Below, in pieces: positions 1 through 8,935 of a stretch of DNA of 64,000 nt. The stretch's first letter is position 1. Each line of letters opens with the position of its first letter. The position numbers and the translations under genes were made by a program. The stretch comes from CAZNKU01 sp964573775 (GTDB lineage: Bacteria > Bacillota > Clostridia > Monoglobales > Firm-18), in assembly GCA_964573775.1 (NCBI GenBank), contig CAZNKU010000002.1, positions 1 to 64,000 on the forward strand. Direction: 5' to 3'. The notes under the pieces are model-generated. The model was not told the origin of the DNA, searched no databases, and saw nothing but the letters and a program-made list of their open reading frames with translations.

Positions 1-103
1 TTATATTTAAAATTGTATATTTTTTCTTCATCAACACTCATATAGGACAGAGACATTATTATTATTAAATCACTTGCGGTAGAACGACTTTTTCGACAGT
101 CTG

Positions 104-132
104 AAAGGACAGCGGATGCTGTCCTTTTTATT
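104..132. terminator. Intrinsic terminator, probably bidirectional
   Basis: Ten-base perfect inverted repeat (AAAGGACAGC / GCTGTCCTTT) with a GGAT loop and a T-rich tail on the plus strand. It probably closes a plus-strand gene lying before the window and may also stop the minus-strand dnaI transcript. Bases 1-103 show no recognisable gene. Confidence 0.75.
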
Positions 133-175
133 TTAGTGAATAGTTAATAATGAATAGTGAATGCATTCCTTTTAA

Positions 176-1159
176 CTATTTATTTATTCTTAAATCATTT
201 CCCAAAAACATTACCAGTTCAAAGTTGCCTATAATTCTTGAAGATATACGCTGAGAATATGTAGGCTGAAGCTGTGTGGGATTTAAGTTTGTGTTTATAA
301 TCATATGGCGGTTTTCGTTTGTACGTGAGTTTATAATGTCAAACAGTATACTGTCTGTATACTGTGTTCTGAACTCTGTGCCAAGGTCGTCTATAATCAG
401 CAAATCCGCATTGTGTATATAATCTATTATTCCCTTTGCTTCAGCAGAAGAATCCCTGCCGAATTTATAATCTTCAAATATTGAGAAAAGTCGTGGTGCA
501 GATGTGTAGTAAACATCTTTACCCTTTTTAATAAATTCTCTTGCTATACATTCAGAAGTAAAGGTTTTTCCAAGCCCTGTACTTCCGAAAAACAAAAGCT
601 GTTTTGAAATTGAAGGGTCAAATTCTGAATATTTAAGTGCAATGTTTTTAACATTTCTTGCAATATCTCTTGGTGATGCGTTATATTCTGCAATTATGGT
701 ATCGGGATAAAGCATAATATCAAATTTATCAAAGCTGTGCATTTTGTCCGCACTTATGTTGGATTTTTTCTGCATATATTTCTGCAGCTTTTCGTAGTAG
801 CATTCACACCATTTGTTGTTGTAACTGCCCTTATCCTTACATAGTGTACAGTTATATATTTCATCCATAAAGTTTGACGGAATACCTGCTTTGTGAAGAA
901 TGTCGTTTTTTTCATTCACAAGTTTTTCTGTATTCCTTTGAAGATTACGTATAATTTCTTCCGGCTGTGCACCAGCACTTAACACGCTTTTGCAGGCTTT
1001 AAGTGAAATTGTTGAAAGTTCTTCGTCTATTTCCTTAATTCTCGGAAAGTGATTGTATACCTGTTCTTTGTTATTTTTTTGTGTTGCCTCATTGGTTGCA
1101 CGTATAAATTCATATTCGCGCATTATATCGTTGTGGATATCGCCTCTGAAACTATCCAT
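176..1159 (-). CDS. dnaI: DnaI/DnaC-like helicase loader ATPase
   Basis: AAA+ ATPase of the DnaC/DnaI family, which loads the replicative helicase at origins or restart sites. Seen: Walker A (GSTGLGKT, about residue 193), Walker B (LLIIDDLGTE, about 253), and an N-terminal Cys cluster (CTLC...CEC, residues 104-120) like the zinc-binding region of helicase loaders. The start is the ATG 9 bases inside a longer GTG frame, because AGGAGGG lies just upstream; length is about 327 aa. It overlaps the end of the DnaD-like gene by a few bases, so the two are surely cotranscribed. The DnaD-DnaI pairing is the usual Firmicutes primosome arrangement. Confidence 0.9.
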   Translation of the reverse strand: MDSFRGDIHNDIMREYEFIRATNEATQKNNKEQVYNHFPRIKEIDEELSTISLKACKSVLSAGAQPEEIIRNLQRNTEKLVNEKNDILHKAGIPSNFMDEIYNCTLCKDKGSYNNKWCECYYEKLQKYMQKKSNISADKMHSFDKFDIMLYPDTIIAEYNASPRDIARNVKNIALKYSEFDPSISKQLLFFGSTGLGKTFTSECIAREFIKKGKDVYYTSAPRLFSIFEDYKFGRDSSAEAKGIIDYIHNADLLIIDDLGTEFRTQYTDSILFDIINSRTNENRHMIINTNLNPTQLQPTYSQRISSRIIGNFELVMFLGNDLRINK

Positions 1160-2054
1160 TTTTTTCACCCTCCTTTAATCTCGCAAGTTGTTTTTTCAAA
1201 GCTTCCAGTTCTAATTTTTTGTAGTCAATGTTGCCTGATGGTTCAAAGTTATTGAACTTTGTAGCCTTTGGTGTAGGAACATTGTTTATCTTTTTGGGGT
1301 TGGTTTTATTGTCCTTCCAATTCACTAAAATACCATGTATATAACCTGGGGAATATTTTGTAGTACGTTTTACGCATTCCTCAAATGCACGCATAAGCTC
1401 GTCATCTTTTGGCTTTATTTCCCTGCGCCATGTGGTAAAAAGCTGTTTTTCGCTTTTGGTAAGTGCTCTTTCTATACCATACATTCGTTTGATTTTATTA
1501 TGGTATGTGTCGTCATTTTTCAACTCGGCAATTATTTTTTCCGCCTCTGCATATGTGTTAACACCCTGTTCCAATATTTTTTCTGCGGTGATTTCCATAT
1601 GTTTAACATCAGGCTTGCTTGTTTTTTTTACATAGTTTGCTATTAAAATTATGGTGGATATATCAAAGTTTGCAATTTTGTACATCCATGCCAATGTACG
1701 GCAATTGCCGAGAGTTAGTGTCATACCTAAAATTGATTCCACCGTATCTTTTAAAAATTCAAAATCCTTGTCGGTTTTAAACAGGGCGTTTATTTCTTTC
1801 GTAGAGTATTCAGCCTTTGTTTGTATAGGCTTTACTACAGGATTAAATATATTGTAACCTGCATCTGTCCAGTATTTTACGGCACTTTCTACAGTTTCTA
1901 TGTCAATGCACAGAGCCTCAGATATACAGGACGGCTTGCAGGCATCCGCATTTTTCTTGTGGCGGTAAGCATACAGGTACACCATAGCGTATACCGGCTT
2001 TGCCTTCAATATGTAATTGTCAACAAAATCTATGGGTAGCTTGAATTCCTGCAT
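1152..2054 (-). CDS. dnaD: DnaD-domain replication initiation protein
   Basis: Resembles the DnaD/DnaB family of Firmicutes replication initiation and restart proteins. The N-terminal part (FVDNYILKAKPVYAMVYLY) matches the family's winged-helix opening. The C-terminal half holds the DnaD-like YxxxG segment region (ILEQGVNTYAEAEKIIAEL) and ends in a basic, low-complexity tail. A longer frame begins 42 bases upstream, but the internal ATG has a clear GGAGA ribosome site 6 bases away and aligns better with the family start, giving about 300 aa. First gene of the dnaD-dnaI operon, divergent from comEC. Confidence 0.85.
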   Translation of the reverse strand: MQEFKLPIDFVDNYILKAKPVYAMVYLYAYRHKKNADACKPSCISEALCIDIETVESAVKYWTDAGYNIFNPVVKPIQTKAEYSTKEINALFKTDKDFEFLKDTVESILGMTLTLGNCRTLAWMYKIANFDISTIILIANYVKKTSKPDVKHMEITAEKILEQGVNTYAEAEKIIAELKNDDTYHNKIKRMYGIERALTKSEKQLFTTWRREIKPKDDELMRAFEECVKRTTKYSPGYIHGILVNWKDNKTNPKKINNVPTPKATKFNNFEPSGNIDYKKLELEALKKQLARLKEGEKNG

Positions 2055-2189
2055 TTCTGTTCTCCGTTTCAAAATTGTTTGTATTAGGGTTTCCATTACA
2101 GTTTAACACAAAAATCGTAATGTGTAAATATAAAGTTTTTGGTTGAATTTTATGTCGTAATATGTAATAATATGAGCGGAGGTGCATAT

Positions 2190-4250
2190 ATGAATATATT
2201 TGCATTGCTTTGTATACTATTCCTTTTTGGGTGTTTTTGCGGAATAGAATTTGCGACAATAAACATTTTGTTTTTAATAATTGCGGTTTGCCTGATATTT
2301 GCGATAAAACTTATAATTTTTAAAACAAAAACATATATAAACTTTTGTGTTTTGGCAGTGATAATAGTTTTTTGTATGGGTTCGGCGTTTGGGGCATATC
2401 ACGAATACCAAACCTTCAGCAAGGTGTATCCGATGTGCGGAATGGACATTACTCTGCATGGCACAGTAACTGATGTTGAAGAAAAGAGCTTTGTGGTTGA
2501 TACGGATATAGGAAATGTTACAGCGTATAATTACATATACAAAGAGTTAAATAAAGGTGATACCGTAGAAATATCAGGAACCTTTTCGGCATATGAAACG
2601 GCACAGTACAACGGAGATTTTGACCGCAGGCATCACTATGCGGTTTATGGAATTGTTGGTTATGTGGAGTGTGACAGCATAACCGTAACAGGGCATATTG
2701 AAAAATTTTCGCTGTGGGATATGGGCATTCCGTTGAGAGAAAAAACCAGGAGTACTATCAATGAAACTCAAGCTTCAGAACGAAGCAGGGGTTTTGTTAC
2801 TGCTTTACTTACAGGGGACAGTGAATATATGGCTGATGATGTGAAGAAGGCTTTTAGCATTACCGGCACTTCGCACGTTACGGCAGTTTCAGGATTACAT
2901 GTAGGCATTTTTCTTTCATTTTTTATTCTGTTCTCTAAAGGCCTCAGAAAGAATAAGATTGCAAATGCACTTTTAATAATTATACTTGTTGTGATGTACA
3001 CTTTATTTATAGGGGAGAGAGCATCCGTGTTGCGTGCGGGGATTATGACTGTCTTTGGCTATTGCGTATTTGCAATGCGACGTCGGAGTGATCCGCTGAT
3101 TAACCTTGTAATAGCGGGGCTTGTTATATGTTTTGTAAATCCGTACTATGTAGTATCACCTGGCTTTCAAATGTCTTTTCTTGCTACGCTCGGACTTGTG
3201 ATTTTTGCAGAACATTTTGAACATCAAATAGTTGCGGTACCTGTAATAGCCACACTTTTTATGTTGCCTGTCACTTTATACTATTACGGAACATTTTCAC
3301 TTACTACGGTATTTGCCAATTTGATAGTTGTTTTTCTTATTCCTTTTGTTATTCTTATGGGCTACATAGGTTGTTTTGTACCGTATTTTATGTACATTTC
3401 CTTTGCCATTGCAGAATTTGTAATAATTGTTGTAAAATTCTTTGCATCAATGGAGTTTTTACATTTTACGGTTCCAGCAACGGACTTGCGGCAGTTTGTA
3501 ATGTTTTTCCTGACAATATGCGGAGCATATTTTGCCTTTGCGAAAAAGATGTACAGAAGAATGTTTCTTATGCTTTTTATGGTAGTGGCAATTTATTTGA
3601 ACGGAATTTTTACTGTTAATAATATTGAAAATTCCGCTACTGTAAAATTTATAAACAGCGGAAATTATAATATGCACCATATAACTACAGAAAATGGAAA
3701 TGAAATTTTGATAGATTGCGGAAGTGACACCTATGAATATGCCACAAAGTGCGGGATTGGCGGCATTTTTGCGGTTATTATTACGGATACATCAGAAAAA
3801 CGCTATAGCGGACTTGAAGAGCTTTGTGATGGTGAAAATGTAAAATATATTGTTTTGCCCAATGAACTGAAAGATAAAAATTTTCACCTTGAAAATTGCG
3901 AGGTTTTATATTATAATCAAAATGATTATAAATTTCATATAGATAATGTAAATTTCAGATTTTATTCTAAAGACGGAGAAAAAACCTTACTTATACAGAT
4001 TTATAACAATGTTATAGCAATTCCGCTGGATAAAACCGTGGCAGATATCAAAAACTGTACAGTACTTAGCGTTCCCGATAAATGTAAGGATTGCAACATA
4101 GCCTCACATGACGGTAAGGCTCAATATTTTATACATCCTACATACAGGTACGGTTATTATGATAACAGTAACAAATATATAACATCACAGGTGGGGATGG
4201 TAAACATTGTTTTTAAGGAAGGCGAAAAACCGGAAATTACCGTACCGTAA
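2190..4250 (+). CDS. comEC: ComEC/Rec2 DNA-uptake channel with degenerate nuclease domain
   Basis: Polytopic membrane protein of the ComEC family, which carries single-stranded DNA across the membrane during transformation. Seen: N-terminal membrane segments, a soluble OB-like segment (residues 50-170), the Competence-domain signature TGTSHVTAVSGLHVG, and a run of C-terminal helices. The last 190 residues align to the metallo-beta-lactamase-like domain but the expected HxDxDH is replaced by DTSEKRYSG, and later His/Asp ligands are also missing, so nuclease activity is unlikely. The start is the ATG after GCGGAGGTG, not the frame's first ATG. Followed at 14 bases by holA, as in many Firmicutes. 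Confidence 0.9.
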   Translation: MNIFALLCILFLFGCFCGIEFATINILFLIIAVCLIFAIKLIIFKTKTYINFCVLAVIIVFCMGSAFGAYHEYQTFSKVYPMCGMDITLHGTVTDVEEKSFVVDTDIGNVTAYNYIYKELNKGDTVEISGTFSAYETAQYNGDFDRRHHYAVYGIVGYVECDSITVTGHIEKFSLWDMGIPLREKTRSTINETQASERSRGFVTALLTGDSEYMADDVKKAFSITGTSHVTAVSGLHVGIFLSFFILFSKGLRKNKIANALLIIILVVMYTLFIGERASVLRAGIMTVFGYCVFAMRRRSDPLINLVIAGLVICFVNPYYVVSPGFQMSFLATLGLVIFAEHFEHQIVAVPVIATLFMLPVTLYYYGTFSLTTVFANLIVVFLIPFVILMGYIGCFVPYFMYISFAIAEFVIIVVKFFASMEFLHFTVPATDLRQFVMFFLTICGAYFAFAKKMYRRMFLMLFMVVAIYLNGIFTVNNIENSATVKFINSGNYNMHHITTENGNEILIDCGSDTYEYATKCGIGGIFAVIITDTSEKRYSGLEELCDGENVKYIVLPNELKDKNFHLENCEVLYYNQNDYKFHIDNVNFRFYSKDGEKTLLIQIYNNVIAIPLDKTVADIKNCTVLSVPDKCKDCNIASHDGKAQYFIHPTYRYGYYDNSNKYITSQVGMVNIVFKEGEKPEITVP

Positions 4251-4264
4251 CGGAGGTGAATGTA

Positions 4265-5254
4265 TTGATAAATGTAACAAAGTTCAAGCAACAGCTTAAA
4301 CAGGGAGTTTTAAAAAATTTATATTTTTTCTGCGGTGAAGAAAAATACCTTGTAGATATGTATGCAAAAAAAGTTACGGACATTGCTTTGGGTGACGGCC
4401 TGAGAGAATTTAATTACAGCTATTATAATGAAGATAATGAAAGTTATGAAAACTTTGTAAATGACGTTGAGGCATATCCCACAATGTCAGAAAAAAAGGT
4501 AGTAATTCTTAAAAATACCAGGTTTGTAAAATTAAAGGATTATCAGAAGCCCCTTGCGGAATTATTAAATAACCTTCCCGATTATGCAGTTGTTATTATT
4601 ATAGAAGATGAGGCATCAAAGCTTAAAAAGGCCGTTACGGATGTTATTAATAAAAAAGGTGAAATTGTTGAGTTTAAAAAACAAGGTGTTGCAGACCTGC
4701 GTGCCTGGGTGGCAAGACAGCTTGCGCTAAAAAACAAGAGTATAAATCCTGCTGATGCGGAATATCTTATTAATCTGTGCGAAAGGTCACTTGAAAAGCT
4801 TTCAGTGGAGTGCGATAAGCTTTCGTCGGCTGATGAAGACGCTGTAATAACACGTAAACTTATTGATGAGCTTGTAAAGGTTCCTGTGGAGTATAAAATA
4901 TTTGAAATGTCGGATCATTTACTTTCCGGCAATGCGGAAAGGGCATACGGCATATTAAACGGCTTTAAAATAAGTAAGGAACAGCCTATTGTTATATTTA
5001 TAACCATATACAAACAGTTTTCCGACCTTTTGATGTTCCGTCTTTTGGGCGAGGAAGGAAAAAATGCGGCAGATTATCTGGCACCTAACAGAAAGTGGCT
5101 TGCATCAAAGCTTGCGGCTGAATCAAAGCGTTATTCAAAGGAAAAACTGCGTCTGGGTATGCAACTTTGTGCTGAGTTTGACCGTAAGATAAAAGAGGGT
5201 AAAACAGACGGTTTTACAGCTCTTGAATTGATGATGGCAGAATTTTTAAAATAA
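4265..5254 (+). CDS. holA: DNA polymerase III subunit delta
   Basis: Clamp-loader delta subunit, which opens the sliding clamp. The sequence shows the family's N-terminal AAA+-like region (FFCGEEKYLVDMYAKK), the conserved EFNYSYYNED-type segment, and the helical C-terminal collar ending FTALELMMAEFLK. Length of about 329 aa is typical. The frame also contains a GTG 9 bases earlier, but it overlaps the GGAGG ribosome site; the TTG eight bases after GGAGG is the more plausible start. Tightly linked to comEC. No terminator was seen before the rplS promoter. Confidence 0.93.
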   Translation: MINVTKFKQQLKQGVLKNLYFFCGEEKYLVDMYAKKVTDIALGDGLREFNYSYYNEDNESYENFVNDVEAYPTMSEKKVVILKNTRFVKLKDYQKPLAELLNNLPDYAVVIIIEDEASKLKKAVTDVINKKGEIVEFKKQGVADLRAWVARQLALKNKSINPADAEYLINLCERSLEKLSVECDKLSSADEDAVITRKLIDELVKVPVEYKIFEMSDHLLSGNAERAYGILNGFKISKEQPIVIFITIYKQFSDLLMFRLLGEEGKNAADYLAPNRKWLASKLAAESKRYSKEKLRLGMQLCAEFDRKIKEGKTDGFTALELMMAEFLK

Positions 5255-5268
5255 ATTTAAAAAAGTAC

Positions 5269-5297
5269 TTGCATTTTAAAAAAATATGTGTTAAAAT
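5269..5297 (+). promoter_or_regulatory. SigA-type promoter of rplS operon
   Basis: TTGCAT (5269-5274), 17-base spacer, TAAAAT (5292-5297). A short stem (CTCT/AGAG, 5323-5338) lies in the roughly 70-base leader and could be part of an L19-type autoregulatory leader, but it is too small for me to claim one. Confidence 0.6.
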
Positions 5298-5371
5298 ATA
5301 ATGCGGTTTAAAACGGATAGTCCTCTGTATACAAAGAGTATGCATGAATGTCTATGAAGAAAGGAAGATAT

Positions 5372-5716
5372 ATGATGAATATCTTGAACGAAATCGGTAA
5401 GGAACAGATTCGTACAGACTTACCACAGCTAAACGTTGGTGACACAGTACATGTGCACATCAAGGTAAAAGAAGGTACAAGAGAAAGAATTCAGATGTTT
5501 GAAGGTACTATCATTGCTAAGAAGCATGGTGGCATTTCTGAAACTTTCACAGTACGCAGAGTATCATATGGCGTAGGTGTAGAAAAAACATTCCTTGTTA
5601 ACTCTCCTAACATTGACCATATTGATATCGTTCGTAAGGGTAAAGTTCGTCGTGCTAAACTATACTATCTACGTGATAGAGTTGGTAAGGCAGCAAAGGT
5701 TAAAGAAAGACTTTAA
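5372..5716 (+). CDS. rplS: 50S ribosomal protein L19
   Basis: L19 sits at the 30S-50S interface of the ribosome. The sequence is nearly canonical: MNILNEIGKEQIRTDLPQLN at the N terminus, GDTVHVHIKVKEG, RRVSYGVGVEKTF and the C-terminal KVRRAKLYYLRDRVGKAAKVKE. Starting at the first of two adjacent ATGs behind AAAGGAAG gives 114 aa, the usual size; the open frame extends upstream but that part is not conserved. It leads the rplS-lepB-rbgA-rnhB region and is followed by a strong terminator, so lepB probably has its own promoter or depends on read-through. Confidence 0.97.
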   Translation: MMNILNEIGKEQIRTDLPQLNVGDTVHVHIKVKEGTRERIQMFEGTIIAKKHGGISETFTVRRVSYGVGVEKTFLVNSPNIDHIDIVRKGKVRRAKLYYLRDRVGKAAKVKERL

Positions 5717-5730
5717 TACGAATTCAAATT

Positions 5731-5770
5731 GGCGTAGTTGCAACTTGCTTTGCAACCACGCCTTTTTACT
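5731..5770 (+). terminator. Intrinsic terminator after rplS
   Basis: GGCGTAGTTGCAA pairs with TTGCAACCACGCC with one mismatch across a six-base loop, followed directly by TTTTT. A strong rho-independent terminator 15 bases after the rplS stop. Confidence 0.9.
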
Positions 5771-5866
5771 TTTTGTAAATTTTTTAATATTTATATGGTA
5801 AAATATGAAAATATGTGATAAAATATTATACAAGGATATTCTATATTCAGAAAGGTAAGGTATATT

Positions 5867-6631
5867 ATGGATAATGAATTTGAAAAAGATAATATAATTG
5901 AAAATGAAGCTACAGAGGTTGAGGCTGAAGTAACCGAAACGGATGCAGATGATGAAGAAGTAACTGATAAAGAGGAAAAGAAAAAAAGCATAAAAAGTGA
6001 ACTTATGGAATGGGCAGTTGCAATTGTTATTGCAGTAGTGGCAGCCTTTGTAATCCGTACATTTTTCTTTACACTTGTGGCGGTAGACGGTAATTCTATG
6101 AATAATACACTTCAGAATGGAGAACGCCTGGTTATTTCCAGATTCAATTACACCCCAAAGCAGGGGGATATAATAGTATTTACTCCGGATTTTCATCCGA
6201 ATACTCCGTTTATAAAACGAGTTATTGCAACAGAGGGACAGACGGTAGATATTGTTTTTGATGCTAACGGAAATAACGGTATAGTTTATGTAGATGGCAA
6301 GGAACTTGACGAAGTATATATAAATGCAAAAACATCAGACAACGGTAATGTTAAGTTCCCTATTACTGTACCTGAAGATTGTGTGTTTGTAATGGGTGAC
6401 AACCGTACTCCCGCCGGAAGCCATGACGGCAGAAGCATAGATGTATCCAGCATTAATGAAAATCCCTCTGCAAGCGATACAAAAACTACGGTGATATATC
6501 ATAACACCGAAAAGGGCACTATTGAAACTCGTGAAGAGTATATATACTATGGCTGTGTGCACAATGATGATATTATGGGTAAGGCAGTATTCAGATTCTG
6601 GCCATTAGACAGCTTTGGCGGATTAAATTAG
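5867..6631 (+). CDS. lepB: Type I signal peptidase
   Basis: Membrane serine protease that removes signal peptides on the outer face of the membrane. An acidic 40-residue cytoplasmic tail precedes a single membrane helix (about residues 47-70). The catalytic serine lies in DGNSMNNTL (Ser77) and the general-base lysine in FIKRVIATEG (Lys117); the C-terminal GDNRTPAGSHDGRS corresponds to the conserved GDNR..S.DSR box. There is a 35-40 residue insertion after this box (SSINENPSASDTKTTV...). The last base of the TAG stop codon is the first base of an inserted 270-bp element. Neighbours rplS and rbgA are the usual partners in Firmicutes. Confidence 0.93.
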   Translation: MDNEFEKDNIIENEATEVEAEVTETDADDEEVTDKEEKKKSIKSELMEWAVAIVIAVVAAFVIRTFFFTLVAVDGNSMNNTLQNGERLVISRFNYTPKQGDIIVFTPDFHPNTPFIKRVIATEGQTVDIVFDANGNNGIVYVDGKELDEVYINAKTSDNGNVKFPITVPEDCVFVMGDNRTPAGSHDGRSIDVSSINENPSASDTKTTVIYHNTEKGTIETREEYIYYGCVHNDDIMGKAVFRFWPLDSFGGLN

Positions 6632-6900
6632 CCGAAAGAGAGTAACCCTAACTCGCCTTAAACAGCGTAATTTCGGCATCTTTAGGCTTGTCATCTTTGC
6701 AAGGCGTCAGCCTTGCTTCATCTTCCGCACCAAAATCTGCTCAAAATTCCATCTGTTTCAGGTCAGGGAATTTTCAAAGAGAGAATTTTTGGTTGCGTAA
6801 GGCAAAAACACAGGTAATCCTGACGGATTGCCGAGTATTTTAACAAAACGAAAGCGAAAATTCGCCTTTGAAAATTGGATTCGGATTATTCTCTTTCGGC
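6631..6900. mobile_element. MITE-like element with terminal inverted repeats
   Basis: A 270-bp non-coding segment bounded by imperfect inverted repeats: left end GCCGAAAGAGAGTAACCCTA, right end its near complement ending TTATTCTCTTTCGGC (19 of 24 bases match, the outer 11 perfectly). It is flanked by TA on both sides, as expected for a TA target duplication. Inside are smaller hairpins, such as GCAAGGC-GTCA-GCCTTGC near 6698-6715. No open frame with a start and ribosome site was seen. It separates lepB from rbgA inside a conserved operon. Presumably mobilised in trans by an IS630/mariner-like transposase, which is an inference. Confidence 0.65.
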
Positions 6901-6914
6901 TAAGGGATGATTTT

Positions 6915-7784
6915 ATGAACATACAGTGGTTTCCCGGCCATATGGCTAAAACCAGAAGACTTATAACTGAAAATTTGAAATTGGTTGATATTGTTGTAGA
7001 ACTTAAGGATGCCCGCATCCCATATTCTTCAACAAATCCCATTTTAAAGGAAATTCTCGGTAACAAGCCGAGAGTTATTGCACTTAACAAATGTGATATG
7101 GCGGATGAAAATGCTTTAAAGGAATGGATTGCATATTACAAAAGTCTTGGCATAACAGCTGTGCCTGTTGACAGCATAAAGGGTACGGGTATAGGTACAC
7201 TCAAAAATGAAATAAAAAATGTCTTGAAAGATAAAATAAAAAGGGATGTCGAAAAAGGTATGAAGGAACGTGACCCACGAATGATGGTTGTTGGCATTCC
7301 GAATGTTGGTAAATCTTCATTTATCAATAAGCTTTCCGGCAGGGCAGGTGCCAAAACAGGTGACCGCCCTGGTGTTACCACTGCAAAACAGTGGATACGC
7401 ATAAGCGGGGGATATGAGCTTTTGGATACTCCAGGCATTTTGTGGCCTAAGTTTGAGGACGAATTTGTGGGAAGAAACCTTGCTTTTACAGGGGCTATCC
7501 GTGATGAGGTTTACGATATTGCCGAGGCGGCATGTGAGCTTTGTACACTTCTGGCACAGAAGGCACCTGATGCACTGTGTGAAAAATACAAATTGACTTC
7601 CGTAGAAGGCCTTATGGGACATGAAATTTTGTTTGATATAGGCAAAAAAAGAGGTTGCCTGATTTCAGGCGGCGATGTGGACTATGACCGTGCGGCAAGA
7701 ATTTTACTTGATGAATTCCGCGCATGCAAGCTTGGTAAAATAGTGCTTGAAACACCGTCGGATGTAGAGGAAAAAGAAATATGA
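6915..7784 (+). CDS. rbgA: Ribosome biogenesis GTPase RbgA (YlqF)
   Basis: Circularly permuted GTPase required for late 50S subunit assembly. Seen in permuted order: N-terminal NIQWFPGHMAK, G4 ALNKCDM, then G1 GIPNVGKSSF, G2/G3 region RPGVTTAKQW and DTPGILWPKF, and a C-terminal ANTAR-like helical domain. The ATG behind AAGGGA gives 289 aa, the family length; the longer frame runs back into the MITE-like element and is spurious. Its stop overlaps the rnhB start (ATGA), showing translational coupling. The inserted element ends 14 bases before this start codon, so expression may now depend on signals within it. Confidence 0.94.
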   Translation: MNIQWFPGHMAKTRRLITENLKLVDIVVELKDARIPYSSTNPILKEILGNKPRVIALNKCDMADENALKEWIAYYKSLGITAVPVDSIKGTGIGTLKNEIKNVLKDKIKRDVEKGMKERDPRMMVVGIPNVGKSSFINKLSGRAGAKTGDRPGVTTAKQWIRISGGYELLDTPGILWPKFEDEFVGRNLAFTGAIRDEVYDIAEAACELCTLLAQKAPDALCEKYKLTSVEGLMGHEILFDIGKKRGCLISGGDVDYDRAARILLDEFRACKLGKIVLETPSDVEEKEI

Positions 7785-8401
7785 ATGATATAGAACGCGT
7801 AAATGAAATGTGGGCAATAGAAAATGAAAAAAAGGCTATGGGTTATAAGCTTATAGCGGGTGTAGACGAGGCAGGCAGAGGTCCTCTCGCCGGTCCTGTG
7901 TGCGTTGCGTCGGTTATATTGCCCGAGGGTGCATATATTGAAAAAATAAATGATTCTAAAAAGCTTACGGATAAGGTAAAGGATAAGCTTTATGATGAAA
8001 TAAAGAAAATTGCAGTGGCATACAGCATAGTGCTTATTTCACATGAGGAAATTGACAGACTAAATATTCTTTATGCAACCTTTAAAGGTATGTGTGATGC
8101 TGTAAATGAACTTTCCGTAAAACCTGACTTTGTGCTTATAGACGGTAATAAAATAAAGGGTATGGAAATTCCCCACGAATGTGTGGTAAAGGGTGACAGC
8201 AAAAGTATTTCCATTGCGGCGGCGTCTATACTTGCAAAGGTTACAAGGGACAGATATATGATAGAGCTTGACGAAAAATATCCCGAATATAATTTTAAAA
8301 AACATAAGGGCTACCCAACCAAGGACCATTATGAAGCTTTGAAAAAATACGGGGCATCAGAAGTTCACAGAAAATCCTTCAACTTAAAGCTTGGTGAATA
8401 A
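7781..8401 (+). CDS. rnhB: Ribonuclease HII
   Basis: Cuts the RNA strand of RNA-DNA hybrids and removes single ribonucleotides from DNA. The family signature AGVDEAGRGPLAGPV carries the first catalytic Asp-Glu pair, with further acidic residues in LIDGNK and in the SIAAASILAKVTRD segment. At 206 aa it has the normal RNase HII length. Coupled to rbgA by an ATGA overlap and followed 2 bases later by yraN, as in many bacteria. Confidence 0.95.
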   Translation: MNDIERVNEMWAIENEKKAMGYKLIAGVDEAGRGPLAGPVCVASVILPEGAYIEKINDSKKLTDKVKDKLYDEIKKIAVAYSIVLISHEEIDRLNILYATFKGMCDAVNELSVKPDFVLIDGNKIKGMEIPHECVVKGDSKSISIAAASILAKVTRDRYMIELDEKYPEYNFKKHKGYPTKDHYEALKKYGASEVHRKSFNLKLGE

Positions 8402-8403
8402 TT

Positions 8404-8769
8404 GTGGAAAAATATAAAAAGACCTTCGGTAATCTTGGAGAAGATGAGGCGGTTAAATATTTAAAAAAGAATAGGTACATAATATTGGAGAGGAACTTCA
8501 ATGTTCATGGCGGAGAAATTGACATAATAGCAAAAAGAGGCGATTATGTCATTTTTGTTGAGGTTAAAACACGCAGTAATGACGACTATGGCGGTGGGCT
8601 GGAGGCGGTAAACTATACCAAACAGCAAAGAATAATAAAGGCGGCACAGGTTTATATGATGAGTCTGGGAGATGTGCCTGTGCAATTTGACGTTGTGGTT
8701 GTAAACGGTTTTATGAAAGGCAAAAAGTTTGTAACAGAAAATATTGAGCATATTGAAAATGCTTTTTGA
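8404..8769 (+). CDS. yraN: YraN / UPF0102 family nuclease-like protein
   Basis: Small protein of the UPF0102 family with a predicted PD-(D/E)XK-like fold. Seen: GNLGEDEAVKYLKK, the conserved GGEIDIIAKR and FVEVKTRS (the D...EVK catalytic-like motif). Length 121 aa is typical. Begins at a GTG two bases after the rnhB stop, almost certainly translated by coupling. The exact cellular role of the family is not settled; it is usually found beside rnhB. Confidence 0.88.
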   Translation: MEKYKKTFGNLGEDEAVKYLKKNRYIILERNFNVHGGEIDIIAKRGDYVIFVEVKTRSNDDYGGGLEAVNYTKQQRIIKAAQVYMMSLGDVPVQFDVVVVNGFMKGKKFVTENIEHIENAF

Positions 8770-8872
8770 ATCAATTTTGCTTACTTTGGTAATGGATTTT
8801 TCAAAAACATAGTGCAAAAACATTATTTTTATGGAAATGTTGAATATTTTTTGAAAAAATTGGATTAAAGTG

Positions 8873-8901
8873 TTGCATTTTTGAAAAACTTGATGTATTA
8901 T
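8873..8901 (+). promoter_or_regulatory. SigA-type promoter of the aspartate aminotransferase gene
   Basis: TTGCAT (8873-8878), 17-base spacer, TATTAT (8896-8901), 35 bases before the start codon. Confidence 0.65.
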
Positions 8902-8935
8902 ATATTAAGACAATTATAATTAAGGGGTAAGGACT

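Noticed and set aside
5323..5338. Small stem before rplS as an L19 leader.
   Set aside because: Only four base pairs, too little to support a ribosomal-protein leader without a model search.
5669..6196. Long minus-strand open frame opposite the start of lepB.
   Set aside because: Composition is that of reverse-read coding and AT-rich spacer sequence; it crosses a terminator and the lepB start, with no homologous motif.
6828..6914. Upstream in-frame extension of rbgA into the inserted element.
   Set aside because: The family begins at NIQWFPGHMAK and the good ribosome site is just before that ATG; the extension is translated element sequence.
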